From NCBI GenBank assembly GCA_013138655.1, contig WTCI01000334.1, positions 1 to 5,459 of the forward strand: DNA of 5,459 nucleotides, written 5' to 3'. Each line of letters starts with the position of its first letter. Position 1 is the stretch's first letter. Source of the DNA: Desulfuromonadaceae bacterium (GTDB lineage Bacteria; Desulfobacterota; Desulfuromonadia; Desulfuromonadales; Geopsychrobacteraceae). The position numbers and the translations under genes are program-made. Under the pieces are notes generated by a model, which worked only from the letters and a program-made list of their open reading frames with translations, did not search any database and had not been told where the DNA came from. Shown here in pieces: positions 1 through 5,459 of this stretch.

Positions 1-61
1 GGGCCAGCGGCGGTATCGACAGACTGTACTCCACCAGAGCCCCTTTGCTTACCTTTAGCAT
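1..61 (-). CDS. eCIS tube-baseplate adaptor (Afp7/LysM-type), 5' end only
   Basis: Only the first 20 codons are in the window; the gene runs off the low-coordinate edge. The ATG at 61-59 is preceded by a strong Shine-Dalgarno AGGAGG (complement of 68-73) six bases upstream. The start reads MLKVSKGALVEYSLSIPPLA. A short basic lead followed by G-x-L-V-E-Y and an IPPLA-type segment resembles the beginning of the contractile injection system tube/adaptor proteins, Afp7/Pvc7-like, which usually carry a LysM domain and link the inner tube to the baseplate hub. The start overlaps the stop of the upstream small gene by seven bases (ATGCTAA), which suggests translational coupling. The family call rests on 20 residues plus the cluster context, so the gene is secure but the product is moderate. 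Confidence 0.65.
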   Translation of the reverse strand, partial: MLKVSKGALVEYSLSIPPLA

Positions 62-297
62 CCGCCACCTCCTTTCGTAACCTGCGCGTGGATGGTCTGT
101 GCCAACTGCCCGGCGATCCGGGCATCAGTGTGATGGGAGGCGACCGTTTGCGGCGCCACCGTAAGATGATCAATTCGGTAATCAGCCCGCCAGCTCAGTC
201 GGCCCAATTCATCCCCCAGCAGTCGGGCGATGCTGTCGGCCCGATGCTCAAATCCCGCGGGGAGTTGCAATTGAATACGCTCGATGGAGATGTTCAT
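55..297 (-). CDS. Small eCIS-associated protein, 80 aa, function unknown
   Basis: A complete 80-residue ORF. Its ATG (297-295) overlaps the ATPase stop as ATGA and has a good Shine-Dalgarno, AGGAGG (complement of 302-307), four bases upstream; its stop overlaps the next start. Both junctions argue that it is real. The N-terminal half has an alternating pattern (ISIERIQLQLP) that looks like a beta strand, followed by a predicted amphipathic helix around residues 15-34. The segment around residues 43-48 (IDHLTV) could be another strand, and residues 56-73 a second helix. There is no signal peptide, no membrane segment and no catalytic motif. I recall similar small ORFs between the ATPase and adaptor genes of other eCIS clusters, but I cannot name a characterised member. 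The Gly-rich end with a terminal Cys (KGGGGC) is encoded by the bases that also form the downstream ribosome binding site, so that tail may be a by-product of gene packing. Confidence 0.75.
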   Translation of the reverse strand: MNISIERIQLQLPAGFEHRADSIARLLGDELGRLSWRADYRIDHLTVAPQTVASHHTDARIAGQLAQTIHAQVTKGGGGC

Positions 298-1634
298 AGA
301 CCCTCCTCCGGCAACCAGCGGGCCAGGGCGCCAAGGTCTTGAGGATTCAATTCACGGCCGTCCTTACCCAGCTCACGCCATACCGCCAAGGCCACATGTT
401 TAAGACCGATGGCCTGTTGGCGGCCGGCCGCGAGATAGGCGGCATGCATGGCGGCGTTGTGGATCGCCCCACCGCTCATGGTCAGAGCCCGGCCGAGGAA
501 GGCCTCATCCAGGTCTTTCTCACGTGGTGCCCGCGGCGGCAGCGTGCGTTGCCACAGCAGGGTCCGCGCCTCGGCATCCGGTCGGGGGAAATCGACCACC
601 ACATGGAAGCGACGGGCAAAGGCCGGATCGAGGTGCTGACGCAGGTTGGTGGTGAGAATCACCGGCCCATGATGTGATTCGATGCGTGAGAGCAGGTGAC
701 TGACTTCCATATTGGCGTAACGATCGCGCGCCTCTTTGACCTCGCCACGTTTGGAGAACAGGCTGTCGGCCTCATCAAATTGCAGGATCATCGACTGGCC
801 ATGGGCGGCATCAAACAGGCGATTGAGGTTCTTCTCAGTCTCACCGATGTATTTGCTGACCAGGCAACCGAGGTCGACACGATACAGCGGCCAGCCCAGG
901 GTATTGGCAATCACCGCCGCGGCAAAGGTCTTGCCGGTGCCCGAGGGTCCGGCGAACAAGGCGACCGGCCCACCGCAGTGGTCCCCGCCCCATTCATCGA
1001 TCACCGTCCGGCCCTGCTCAACCCAATAGAGGAATTCTCGGAGGTGCTGCAGGCGCTCGGGGGGCAGGATCAAATCATCCCATGCGGCATCGACCTCGAC
1101 ACGGATCGCCCCCGGCGGTGCGCTGACCTGTTGCGGCCAGTCCATCAGTCGGGCGGTCACCCCGGCGCCGGGATAAAGGGTTTGATATGGTACGGGGCCT
1201 TCCAGATAGATCAGGTGTGAGCGCCGCAGCGGTGCGGATTCATCCAGCAACGCAAACAAGGCACCGCTTTCCTGTTCGTCCAGCGCCAGGAGCTCACGCA
1301 CCAGGGCCAGGGTCAGATAGGGTTGCGTCTGACCCGGTTGCAGTTGTTGATAAATCCAACCCAGGCGTGGTTCGATCTCCGGTGCCAATACCATGGCTAC
1401 GACATCATAGGTCAGGGCATCCCAATGCGGAGCGGCAATACGCGCCCACGGGCTGTCACCGGTCCACTGGCGCAGGCCATCCACCTGCGCCTGCAGTTCT
1501 TTGAGACGCTCCAAAACCTGTTCCGACAGCATTTGACCGAGGCGTTCCTGTCCCAGGCAGTAGGTCAGCAACTCGATGCGTGCCCACTCTGCGCTCAGCC
1601 CACCCAAAGGGATGGATTCAGGCACGGCGTTCAT
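294..1634 (-). CDS. AAA+ ATPase of contractile injection system (Afp15/Pvc15-like)
   Basis: A 446-residue protein. The ATG at 1634-1632 was chosen because it overlaps the upstream stop as ATGA and follows an AGGTGA ribosome binding site; the open frame continues about 80 codons further upstream, but that stretch lies inside the DUF4255 gene and is not protein-like. Residues 1 to about 190 form a helical N-terminal region of the type seen in eCIS ATPases. The AAA+ core follows: Walker A GPSGTGKT (229-236), Walker B MILQFDEAD (282-290, with D287 and E288), sensor 1 around TTN (328-330), arginine finger pair R341-R342 in DPAFARRF, and a sensor-2 region SGGAIHN (387-393). All catalytic residues are present, so it should hydrolyse ATP. 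Afp15-type ATPases are cytoplasmic and needed for particle formation, although the exact step is not settled. Position directly after the DUF4255 cap gene supports the call. A general AAA+ protease or chaperone role is less likely in this context. Confidence 0.93.
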   Translation of the reverse strand: MNAVPESIPLGGLSAEWARIELLTYCLGQERLGQMLSEQVLERLKELQAQVDGLRQWTGDSPWARIAAPHWDALTYDVVAMVLAPEIEPRLGWIYQQLQPGQTQPYLTLALVRELLALDEQESGALFALLDESAPLRRSHLIYLEGPVPYQTLYPGAGVTARLMDWPQQVSAPPGAIRVEVDAAWDDLILPPERLQHLREFLYWVEQGRTVIDEWGGDHCGGPVALFAGPSGTGKTFAAAVIANTLGWPLYRVDLGCLVSKYIGETEKNLNRLFDAAHGQSMILQFDEADSLFSKRGEVKEARDRYANMEVSHLLSRIESHHGPVILTTNLRQHLDPAFARRFHVVVDFPRPDAEARTLLWQRTLPPRAPREKDLDEAFLGRALTMSGGAIHNAAMHAAYLAAGRQQAIGLKHVALAVWRELGKDGRELNPQDLGALARWLPEEGL

Positions 1635-2659
1635 GGCGTCACCTGATAAAGGTTGATCAGCAAGGGATTGCTGCGCACCGTGAGGGTGGCGCCGTCGCTG
1701 CCGCGGGTATAGCTGCGCTGGGCATAGAGTACGGCCTGGCCGCTGTGATCGGTAAAAGGCATGGCGATACTGACCGTCGTCGCAGCACCGACCTGCTCGG
1801 GATCCAACAGCGGACTGCCGGCCGTGGTAACCAGTGTCGCGCCCTCCCGGCGCCAGCCCAGACTGCTGTCCCAAACCTCCCAGAGCAAGGTGACGGCACT
1901 GCCCGCCTCACCGGCTATCCAAACCTCGGGCGAGAAAGCCGCCAGTTCAGAGCTGCCCAAGGCAAAGCTCAGGCTCTGGGCACACTGGCTGTTATGCACC
2001 AGGCAGATGGCGGGCGCCCAGTCCTCCCAGGCGGTGTCCACACTGCGCGCCAGAACCTCGGGCGGCTGGGCGGTGCCGGTAAAGGCGGCATGGCGGGCAT
2101 CCATACGGCCACGGGCCTCGCTGCCGGTCATCGCAACCATGGGGCTGCCGCGGAACGGTTCACGGGGAATCACCGGCACCAGAGAGAACTCATAGGCGAC
2201 GGAGGGACGATAGGTTACGTCACCCTGGGTGCTCCACAGGTTGTTGATCTCTTCCAGGCCGAGGGTATTAAACACCACCTGCATACGCACCTGCTCACCA
2301 TTCAGGTCCAGGGGATCGAGCACCGGTTGTTCATGGAACAAGCGCACCACTTCACCCAACAGGCGCAGGTCGTTCTCCCCCGCGCTGACGGAGTCCTCAG
2401 CCACCCCAAAGGTGGTGATCAGGCAATGCAGGCGTAGTCGCCAGATCTCATCGGAACGGATATCGCCAAAGAATCCGGAGGGTTCGATGCGATAGAAAAA
2501 CAGATTCACCCGGTGATCGTTATCGGACTGGCCTGGCGCCGCATCGCCGGGCAGCCCCATCATCATGCGAATCGAATTGGTACTGGCATCCAGCCCCAAG
2601 CCGACAAAATCGGTGATGGAGCGACAGGCACGTGAGATGGTGGATTGCGGTAAGGCCAT
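1631..2659 (-). CDS. DUF4255/Pvc16 family tail cap (terminator) protein
   Basis: A 342-residue protein. The ATG at 2659-2657 lies two bases after the stop of the preceding gene, with a weak GAGGG upstream. Residues 1 to about 170 match the DUF4255 (Pvc16 N-terminal) pattern: the opening ALPQSTISRACRSITDF, a segment VNLFFYRIEPSGF (51-63), the strand RLRLHCLITTFG (74-85), a helix with LLGEVVRLFHEQPVL (100-114), and LEEINNLWSTQGDVTYRPS (135-153), followed by a hydrophobic strand AYEFSLVPVI. In Afp and PVC this family caps the end of the tube and sheath opposite the baseplate and stops polymerisation at the right length. Residues about 235-342 form an extra, strand-rich C-terminal region of about 100 residues, which may be a separate beta-sandwich domain. 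Its stop overlaps the start of the ATPase gene (ATGA), a pairing also seen in the Afp cluster as afp15/afp16, though in the opposite order. Confidence 0.88.
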   Translation of the reverse strand: MALPQSTISRACRSITDFVGLGLDASTNSIRMMMGLPGDAAPGQSDNDHRVNLFFYRIEPSGFFGDIRSDEIWRLRLHCLITTFGVAEDSVSAGENDLRLLGEVVRLFHEQPVLDPLDLNGEQVRMQVVFNTLGLEEINNLWSTQGDVTYRPSVAYEFSLVPVIPREPFRGSPMVAMTGSEARGRMDARHAAFTGTAQPPEVLARSVDTAWEDWAPAICLVHNSQCAQSLSFALGSSELAAFSPEVWIAGEAGSAVTLLWEVWDSSLGWRREGATLVTTAGSPLLDPEQVGAATTVSIAMPFTDHSGQAVLYAQRSYTRGSDGATLTVRSNPLLINLYQVTP

Positions 2660-2661
2660 CG

Positions 2662-3591
2662 CTATAACCCTCGCAGATACAGCCGACTGACCAGGTCATT
2701 TCCGGCAGGTCCCGACGCTGGCTGAGTTCTGGGTTGCGGCTCCGGGGCCGTGACGGTGATATCGATCTGGCCGATGTGTACCTGGGGAGTCTGGGTATGA
2801 GCTTGTTGTTGCACTGCTGCGGCTGATGAACCTTGTCTTTGCGACTCATCTACCACATGCGAGGTGATAACGGTCGCAGACCTTTCCTCGGACTCAAATT
2901 GACGGAAGGTGTGAGGTGGCGTTGATTGTGCGTCATCTTCATGCAATGCCTCATGAGCCGGAGCTGAAGATTGTTGTTCCTGTTCCTCGTCACCCTCGCC
3001 GACAGTGTTGATGTCGCGTGACATTTCAACAGGGCCTTGTTCAACTGAACGGTAAGGCACTTCAGTACGCTCAGTGTTTGTCTGCGGCCTTGAAAGTATT
3101 GTTTCACCACTTTTGTCCGGTGCTTGTGTAGTGGTCAGCTTGTCAGCATCATTTTCAACATTAATAGAATGAGTTTGTTCAGGTATCTGTTGCCCTGCCT
3201 TTTTCATCACACACTTTGCTTGTAATGGTGTATTGGGATTAATCGACAAAGGACGCGGCAAATTTGACGAGGTTTGTATTTGCATTTCATATGTTGTGTA
3301 GCGACTTTGTGAAGTTGTTTCCGGATCCGCTATTGATTCAACAGGCACCGACTTTTGAGCCGGCCCTGCCGTTTCAATATCAGGCAAAGGATGTTCCCGG
3401 GTCACTGATGGCGTTACGCTTGTCTTTACCTTTCCCATTGGTTCACTTTGTGCGACTGATTCGGAAGATTGATAAGACGGAGGCTGATAATCCGGTCGTG
3501 AATCTGTCTTTTGATGTGCAGCATTTGTAAAACGCATACGACCACCCTGTAGCGGTTTACTGTCTCGAAAAATCGACTGTAGATAACCCAT
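2662..3591 (-). CDS. Proline/glutamine/threonine-rich, probably disordered eCIS-cluster protein
   Basis: A 309-residue protein starting at ATG 3591-3589. AGGA (complement of 3601-3604) sits nine bases upstream; a TTG three codons earlier would abut that site and is a poorer start. The N-terminus MGYLQSIFRD looks like a short helix. Residues about 20-265 are low-complexity, rich in S, T, P, Q and E, with few aromatic or large aliphatic residues and only one Cys, so most of the chain is likely unfolded. An acidic, Gln-rich patch lies at 199-208. Near the end is a strand-like block VHIGQIDITV (271-280), then a Pro-rich linker and a final SRLYLRGL. From memory, eCIS clusters often carry a disordered protein with this plan (short N-terminal helix, variable middle, V-x-IG-x-I-x-V block, and a terminal YLR-type tail), of unknown function. 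The gene body is AT-richer than its neighbours: 3121-3300 is about 39% GC by hand count. It ends two bases before the cap gene, so it may be co-translated with it. Confidence 0.82.
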   Translation of the reverse strand: MGYLQSIFRDSKPLQGGRMRFTNAAHQKTDSRPDYQPPSYQSSESVAQSEPMGKVKTSVTPSVTREHPLPDIETAGPAQKSVPVESIADPETTSQSRYTTYEMQIQTSSNLPRPLSINPNTPLQAKCVMKKAGQQIPEQTHSINVENDADKLTTTQAPDKSGETILSRPQTNTERTEVPYRSVEQGPVEMSRDINTVGEGDEEQEQQSSAPAHEALHEDDAQSTPPHTFRQFESEERSATVITSHVVDESQRQGSSAAAVQQQAHTQTPQVHIGQIDITVTAPEPQPRTQPASGPAGNDLVSRLYLRGL

Positions 3592-3638
3592 GTCACACAA
3601 TCCTCAGTTCGTTCCCAACCGGAAACTCCGGACGGAAA

Positions 3639-4436
3639 CTAGTTCCTCATGCCGCGTGCACGATCGATTAAAGATAAATAGGTACTGCGCCGTGCCCGCG
3701 GCAGGGCGAGGATCTCGGCCTCACTCCAGTGATAATGCATGGCCAGTTGATGAATCTCGGAAAACAGATTTTTCCCTGCCGCGCCCAAGCAGCTGTAGGG
3801 GCTGATCTCAATGATATTCTCTGCATCACATTCCGGGCAGGTCGCTTGGATTTGATTCGCCACTTCAGGTGCGACCGCCTCCATCGCGGACTCGATAACC
3901 TGGATATCTCTGTCTGTTAAGTCACTGACATCAGCATCACAGGACTCGATCAAGCAACGTGTCAACAAGGTCATGAAGGCCTGCCGCTCATCATCCAGGG
4001 CCGCGACAACTTCCTGATCGCTGCCATTCGGCACACGGAATTTCAAACGGCCAATCGCACTATCGACTTCAACAAAGGGATAAGCAACGCCTGCCCGTTT
4101 AACGGGAAGTTGTGATTGGCGAATCGAGACATCAAAAGGTGCAGCACATTGATGGCATTGCGCGGTAAGCCAGATGGAATCATGCCCTAAATGGATAGCC
4201 AGCCGGCGCATCAGGTACTGACGGTCACCGACGCTCAGCCGAGCCACAGCCTCATATGTGGGACTGTCATCCGCCAGTGAGTCAAGGGCCGAAGGCAACA
4301 CGGCACTGACTTGTTGCGGCAGCTTATCAGCAGTGCGACCAGACTCGGCCAGCGCCAATTCCACCTCGCCGGTAAGCGGCTTAAAGTGAAATTGGCGTTG
4401 TCGTGACTCGTTATTCCAAAGACCCCCGGGCAACAT
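3639..4436 (-). CDS. Four-cysteine phage-type baseplate/assembly protein (T4 gp26/gp28-like)
   Basis: A 265-residue protein whose ATG shares a base with the stop of the tube gene (TGATG). No clear Shine-Dalgarno is visible, so reinitiation after the tube gene is the likely way it is translated. Two CxxC pairs, C94-C97 (CHQC) and C200-C203 (CPEC), probably form a split zinc ribbon. The chain begins LPGGLW, has a helical region with SVGDRQYLMRRLAIHL (68-83), a strand segment LKFRVPNGSD (131-140), and a C-terminal helical part with HQLAMHYHWSEAEILALPRARRSTYL (given in two pieces: residues 229-240 and 241-253). This plan resembles T4-like baseplate proteins of phages and eCIS clusters (PF12322-like, by memory). 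The W-S-E-x-E-I-x-x-LP segment also resembles the short tail-assembly proteins found after tube genes. It is probably a cytosolic assembly factor or minor baseplate part. Reading of the cysteines as zinc ligands is inference. Confidence 0.72.
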   Translation of the reverse strand: MLPGGLWNNESRQRQFHFKPLTGEVELALAESGRTADKLPQQVSAVLPSALDSLADDSPTYEAVARLSVGDRQYLMRRLAIHLGHDSIWLTAQCHQCAAPFDVSIRQSQLPVKRAGVAYPFVEVDSAIGRLKFRVPNGSDQEVVAALDDERQAFMTLLTRCLIESCDADVSDLTDRDIQVIESAMEAVAPEVANQIQATCPECDAENIIEISPYSCLGAAGKNLFSEIHQLAMHYHWSEAEILALPRARRSTYLSLIDRARGMRN

Positions 4437-4945
4437 CAGGATTCAGTCGGCTCAGTGACGCTGGTATCGCGCTCCCAGCCCTCATGCTGCAACGTCAGGG
4501 TTTGAATACCTACCGTGTTCATGCTCCCTGCATCCAATTCCGGCAGCGCCTGAAACTCGGAGACCCAGGCCCGGTAGAGCTTATAAGAAATAGCCACCTG
4601 GCCCTGGAGATTAAGCACATTGATGACGATGTCTTTGCGGTAATTTCTCAGCGAGATCCCGGCATCACCTTCGATGTTGTTGACCAGGTTGGCCCAGGTT
4701 TCAAACACCGGATCATGGGTGAGACCTTGCTCCAGGATTACCGCTTCATACGAGGTGCCGCCGGGCATCACCCGTTCATGCGAAGGGTCACCGGCACTGC
4801 GCCATTTTACCGTCTCAGTGGTCTTCTTCAGGGCACCCATCTTTTTCAAACCGGCGACAGATTGGCCGTCGATCAGAACCTGGAATTTAAAGGTGCGATA
4901 GGGATCATGCCGATGGGCATTCGCTGGAAACAGGGGAGCTGCCAT
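4436..4945 (-). CDS. Inner tube protein, T4 gp19 family (Afp1/Afp5-like)
   Basis: A complete protein of 169 residues, a little longer than the usual 145-155 of the family. The ATG at 4945-4943 follows a clear AAGGAG (complement of 4954-4959) eight bases away. Typical features are DPYRTFKFQVLIDG (14-27), where the first strand is laid down, AGLKKMGALKKTTETVKWRSAG in two parts (31-41 and 42-52), the PGGTSYEAVILEQGLT segment (61-76), DPVFETWANLV (78-88), the long strand pair KDIVINVLNLQGQ / SYKLYRAWVSEFQALPELDA (104-139), and TVGIQTLTLQHEGWE (144-158). In the assembled particle these subunits stack as hexameric rings inside the sheath and form the channel for cargo. A position directly after the sheath gene matches the usual sheath-then-tube order. 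The 182-base gap upstream, the palindrome in it and the strong ribosome binding site suggest that expression of this abundant subunit is tuned separately from the sheath. Confidence 0.93.
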   Translation of the reverse strand: MAAPLFPANAHRHDPYRTFKFQVLIDGQSVAGLKKMGALKKTTETVKWRSAGDPSHERVMPGGTSYEAVILEQGLTHDPVFETWANLVNNIEGDAGISLRNYRKDIVINVLNLQGQVAISYKLYRAWVSEFQALPELDAGSMNTVGIQTLTLQHEGWERDTSVTEPTES

Positions 4946-4953
4946 TACGTTTT

Positions 4954-4959
4954 CTCCTT
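4954..4959 (-). promoter_or_regulatory. Ribosome binding site of the tube gene
   Basis: AAGGAG on the minus strand, eight bases before the ATG at 4945. It fixes the tube start and is clearer than the sites of the two genes that follow, in line with a subunit made in many copies. Confidence 0.75.
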
Positions 4960-5002
4960 TATGGTCACTGCTGAATTTATCGATTCATCCAAATAGTCAT
5001 AA

Positions 5003-5129
5003 GATGGCTAAGCAAAAATTTCGTCCTACAAGGCGTAGTGGTTTTTCAGGGGCGAAGGCATACATAGTGTATGTCGAGGTCCTGAAAAAACGCTGCAACG
5101 CCGGAGGGCGGACTTTTTGCAACGCCATC
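5003..5129. repeat. 127-bp imperfect palindrome between sheath and tube genes
   Basis: The two halves match around a centre at 5066. Paired arms from outside inwards are GATGGC/GCCATC (5003-5008 with 5124-5129), GCAAAAA/TTTTTGC (5012-5018 with 5114-5120), GGCGT/ACGCC (5032-5036 with 5098-5102), TTTTTCAGG/CCTGAAAAA (5042-5050 with 5081-5089), and CATACA/TGTATG (5059-5064 with 5068-5073) around a TAG loop. Unpaired or mismatched stretches separate these arms. The right end covers two bases of the sheath stop codon (TGA at 5130-5128). Such an element could fold as a long RNA hairpin in the transcript or as a cruciform in DNA. Likely identities are a dispersed palindromic (REP- or MITE-like) repeat, or a processing/attenuation structure that sets the ratio of sheath to tube mRNA. 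The symmetry is read directly; the role and any repetition elsewhere in the genome are inference. Confidence 0.8.
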
Positions 5130-5459
5130 ATTGTTGGGCCACTTTTTGTTGGATACGTACGATGACAAACTCCGCGGGTTTCAACGGAGCGAATCCCACG
5201 ATAACAATCACCTGGCCGCGGTCGATATCATTTTGCGTCATGGTGTCACCCAGCCCGCAGCGCACGAAATAGGCGTCCGAGGCCTTCTCGCCCTGGAAGG
5301 CGCCGGCCCGGAACAGGCCGTTCATAAAACCTCCGATGTTACTGCGCAGAGATGCCCACAGGCGGTGATTATTCGGTTCGAACACGGCCCATTGGATACC
5401 GTTATAAACACTCTCTTCGATGTAGATGGCGGTGCGGCGTACCGGCACATAACGCCATT
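5128..5459 (-). CDS. Contractile tail sheath protein, C-terminal part (Afp2-4-like)
   Basis: The gene enters from the high-coordinate edge, so its 5' end is missing; about 109 codons remain. The visible part is the conserved sheath C-terminal domain. It opens with WRYVPVRRTAIYIEESVY, then has QWAVFEPNNHRLWASLR, a helix with IGGFMNGLFRAGAFQGEKA, the strand block AYFVRCG, the signature TMTQNDIDRGQVIVIVGFAP, and the closing LKPAEFVIVRIQQKVAQQ. This domain carries the strands that knit neighbouring subunits together in the sheath lattice, which contracts to drive the tube outward. An internal GTG (5448-5446) is in frame but is not the true start, because sheath homology continues upstream of it to the edge. 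eCIS clusters often carry two or three sheath paralogues; one alone is seen here, and which Afp paralogue it matches cannot be told from this fragment. Confidence 0.95.
   Translation of the reverse strand, partial: WRYVPVRRTAIYIEESVYNGIQWAVFEPNNHRLWASLRSNIGGFMNGLFRAGAFQGEKASDAYFVRCGLGDTMTQNDIDRGQVIVIVGFAPLKPAEFVIVRIQQKVAQQ

Noticed and set aside
1635..1874. N-terminal extension of the ATPase frame upstream of the ATG at 1634
   Set aside because: The 80 extra codons overlap the cap gene and translate to an Arg/Gly/Gln-rich stretch unlike any ATPase; the ATG at 1634 has an ATGA junction and a ribosome binding site.
1580..2437. Plus-strand open frame of 285 codons opposite the cap gene
   Set aside because: It lies antisense to a clear DUF4255 gene in GC-rich sequence, its translation has no recognisable domain and is rich in Gly, His, Gln and Arg as expected for a shadow frame, and no ribosome binding site stands out.
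3619..3631. Small hairpin CCGGA-aac-TCCGG in the 47-base gap before the disordered-protein gene, as a possible terminator
   Set aside because: The stem is only five base pairs and no T-run follows on either strand, so it is not a convincing rho-independent terminator.
4403..4996. Plus-strand open frame of 197 codons opposite the tube gene
   Set aside because: It is antisense to a confident gp19-family tube gene and shows no domain or start signal.
4946..5002. Possible promoter for the tube gene between the palindrome and the ribosome binding site
   Set aside because: The stretch is AT-rich and contains hexamers loosely like a -10 box, but no matching -35 at the right distance could be supported.
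5003..5129. CRISPR array or attachment site reading of the inverted repeats
   Set aside because: There are no regularly spaced direct repeats, and the arms are inverted about one centre, so neither a CRISPR array nor a simple att core fits.
1..5459. Type VI secretion system
   Set aside because: The sheath ends in the classic phage/eCIS C-terminal domain and the cluster has a DUF4255 cap and an Afp15-type ATPase; no TssB/C, Hcp-type tube or ClpV features are seen.

Overview
The window holds part of a gene cluster for a contractile phage-tail-like particle, most likely an extracellular contractile injection system (eCIS; Afp/PVC/MAC family). All recognisable genes lie on the minus strand, so transcription runs from the high coordinates to the low ones. 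The case rests on five family resemblances found together: the C-terminus of a tail sheath protein, a gp19-type tube protein, a DUF4255/Pvc16-type tail cap protein, an Afp15-type AAA+ ATPase, and the first residues of an Afp7/LysM-type tube-baseplate adaptor. The ATPase and the DUF4255 cap favour an eCIS over an ordinary prophage tail or a tailocin. The host looks like a moderately GC-rich bacterium, probably a proteobacterium; the sequence does not fix it further.

In transcription order the layout is: sheath 3' end (5459-5128, cut by the window edge); a 127-bp imperfect palindrome starting at the sheath stop codon (5129-5003); tube protein (4945-4436); a four-cysteine baseplate or assembly protein (4436-3639); a low-complexity, AT-richer gene for a probably disordered protein (3591-2662); DUF4255 cap protein (2659-1631); AAA+ ATPase (1634-294); a small 80-residue protein (297-55); and the 5' end of the adaptor gene (61-1, cut by the edge). 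Genes from tube to adaptor are packed tightly. Four junctions overlap (TGATG, two ATGA, and a 7-base overlap), one has a 2-base gap and one a 47-base gap, so they are very probably one operon with translational coupling.

As inferred from the families, sheath and tube form the contractile cylinder, the DUF4255 protein caps its distal end, the AAA+ ATPase acts in assembly or turnover, and the adaptor joins tube to baseplate. The four-cysteine protein resembles phage baseplate/assembly factors. The disordered protein and the 80-residue protein have no established role that I can name. Cap and ATPase genes sit in the middle of this cluster, not at its end as in Afp and PVC. The parts most worth a second look are the palindrome, the disordered protein and the small protein.
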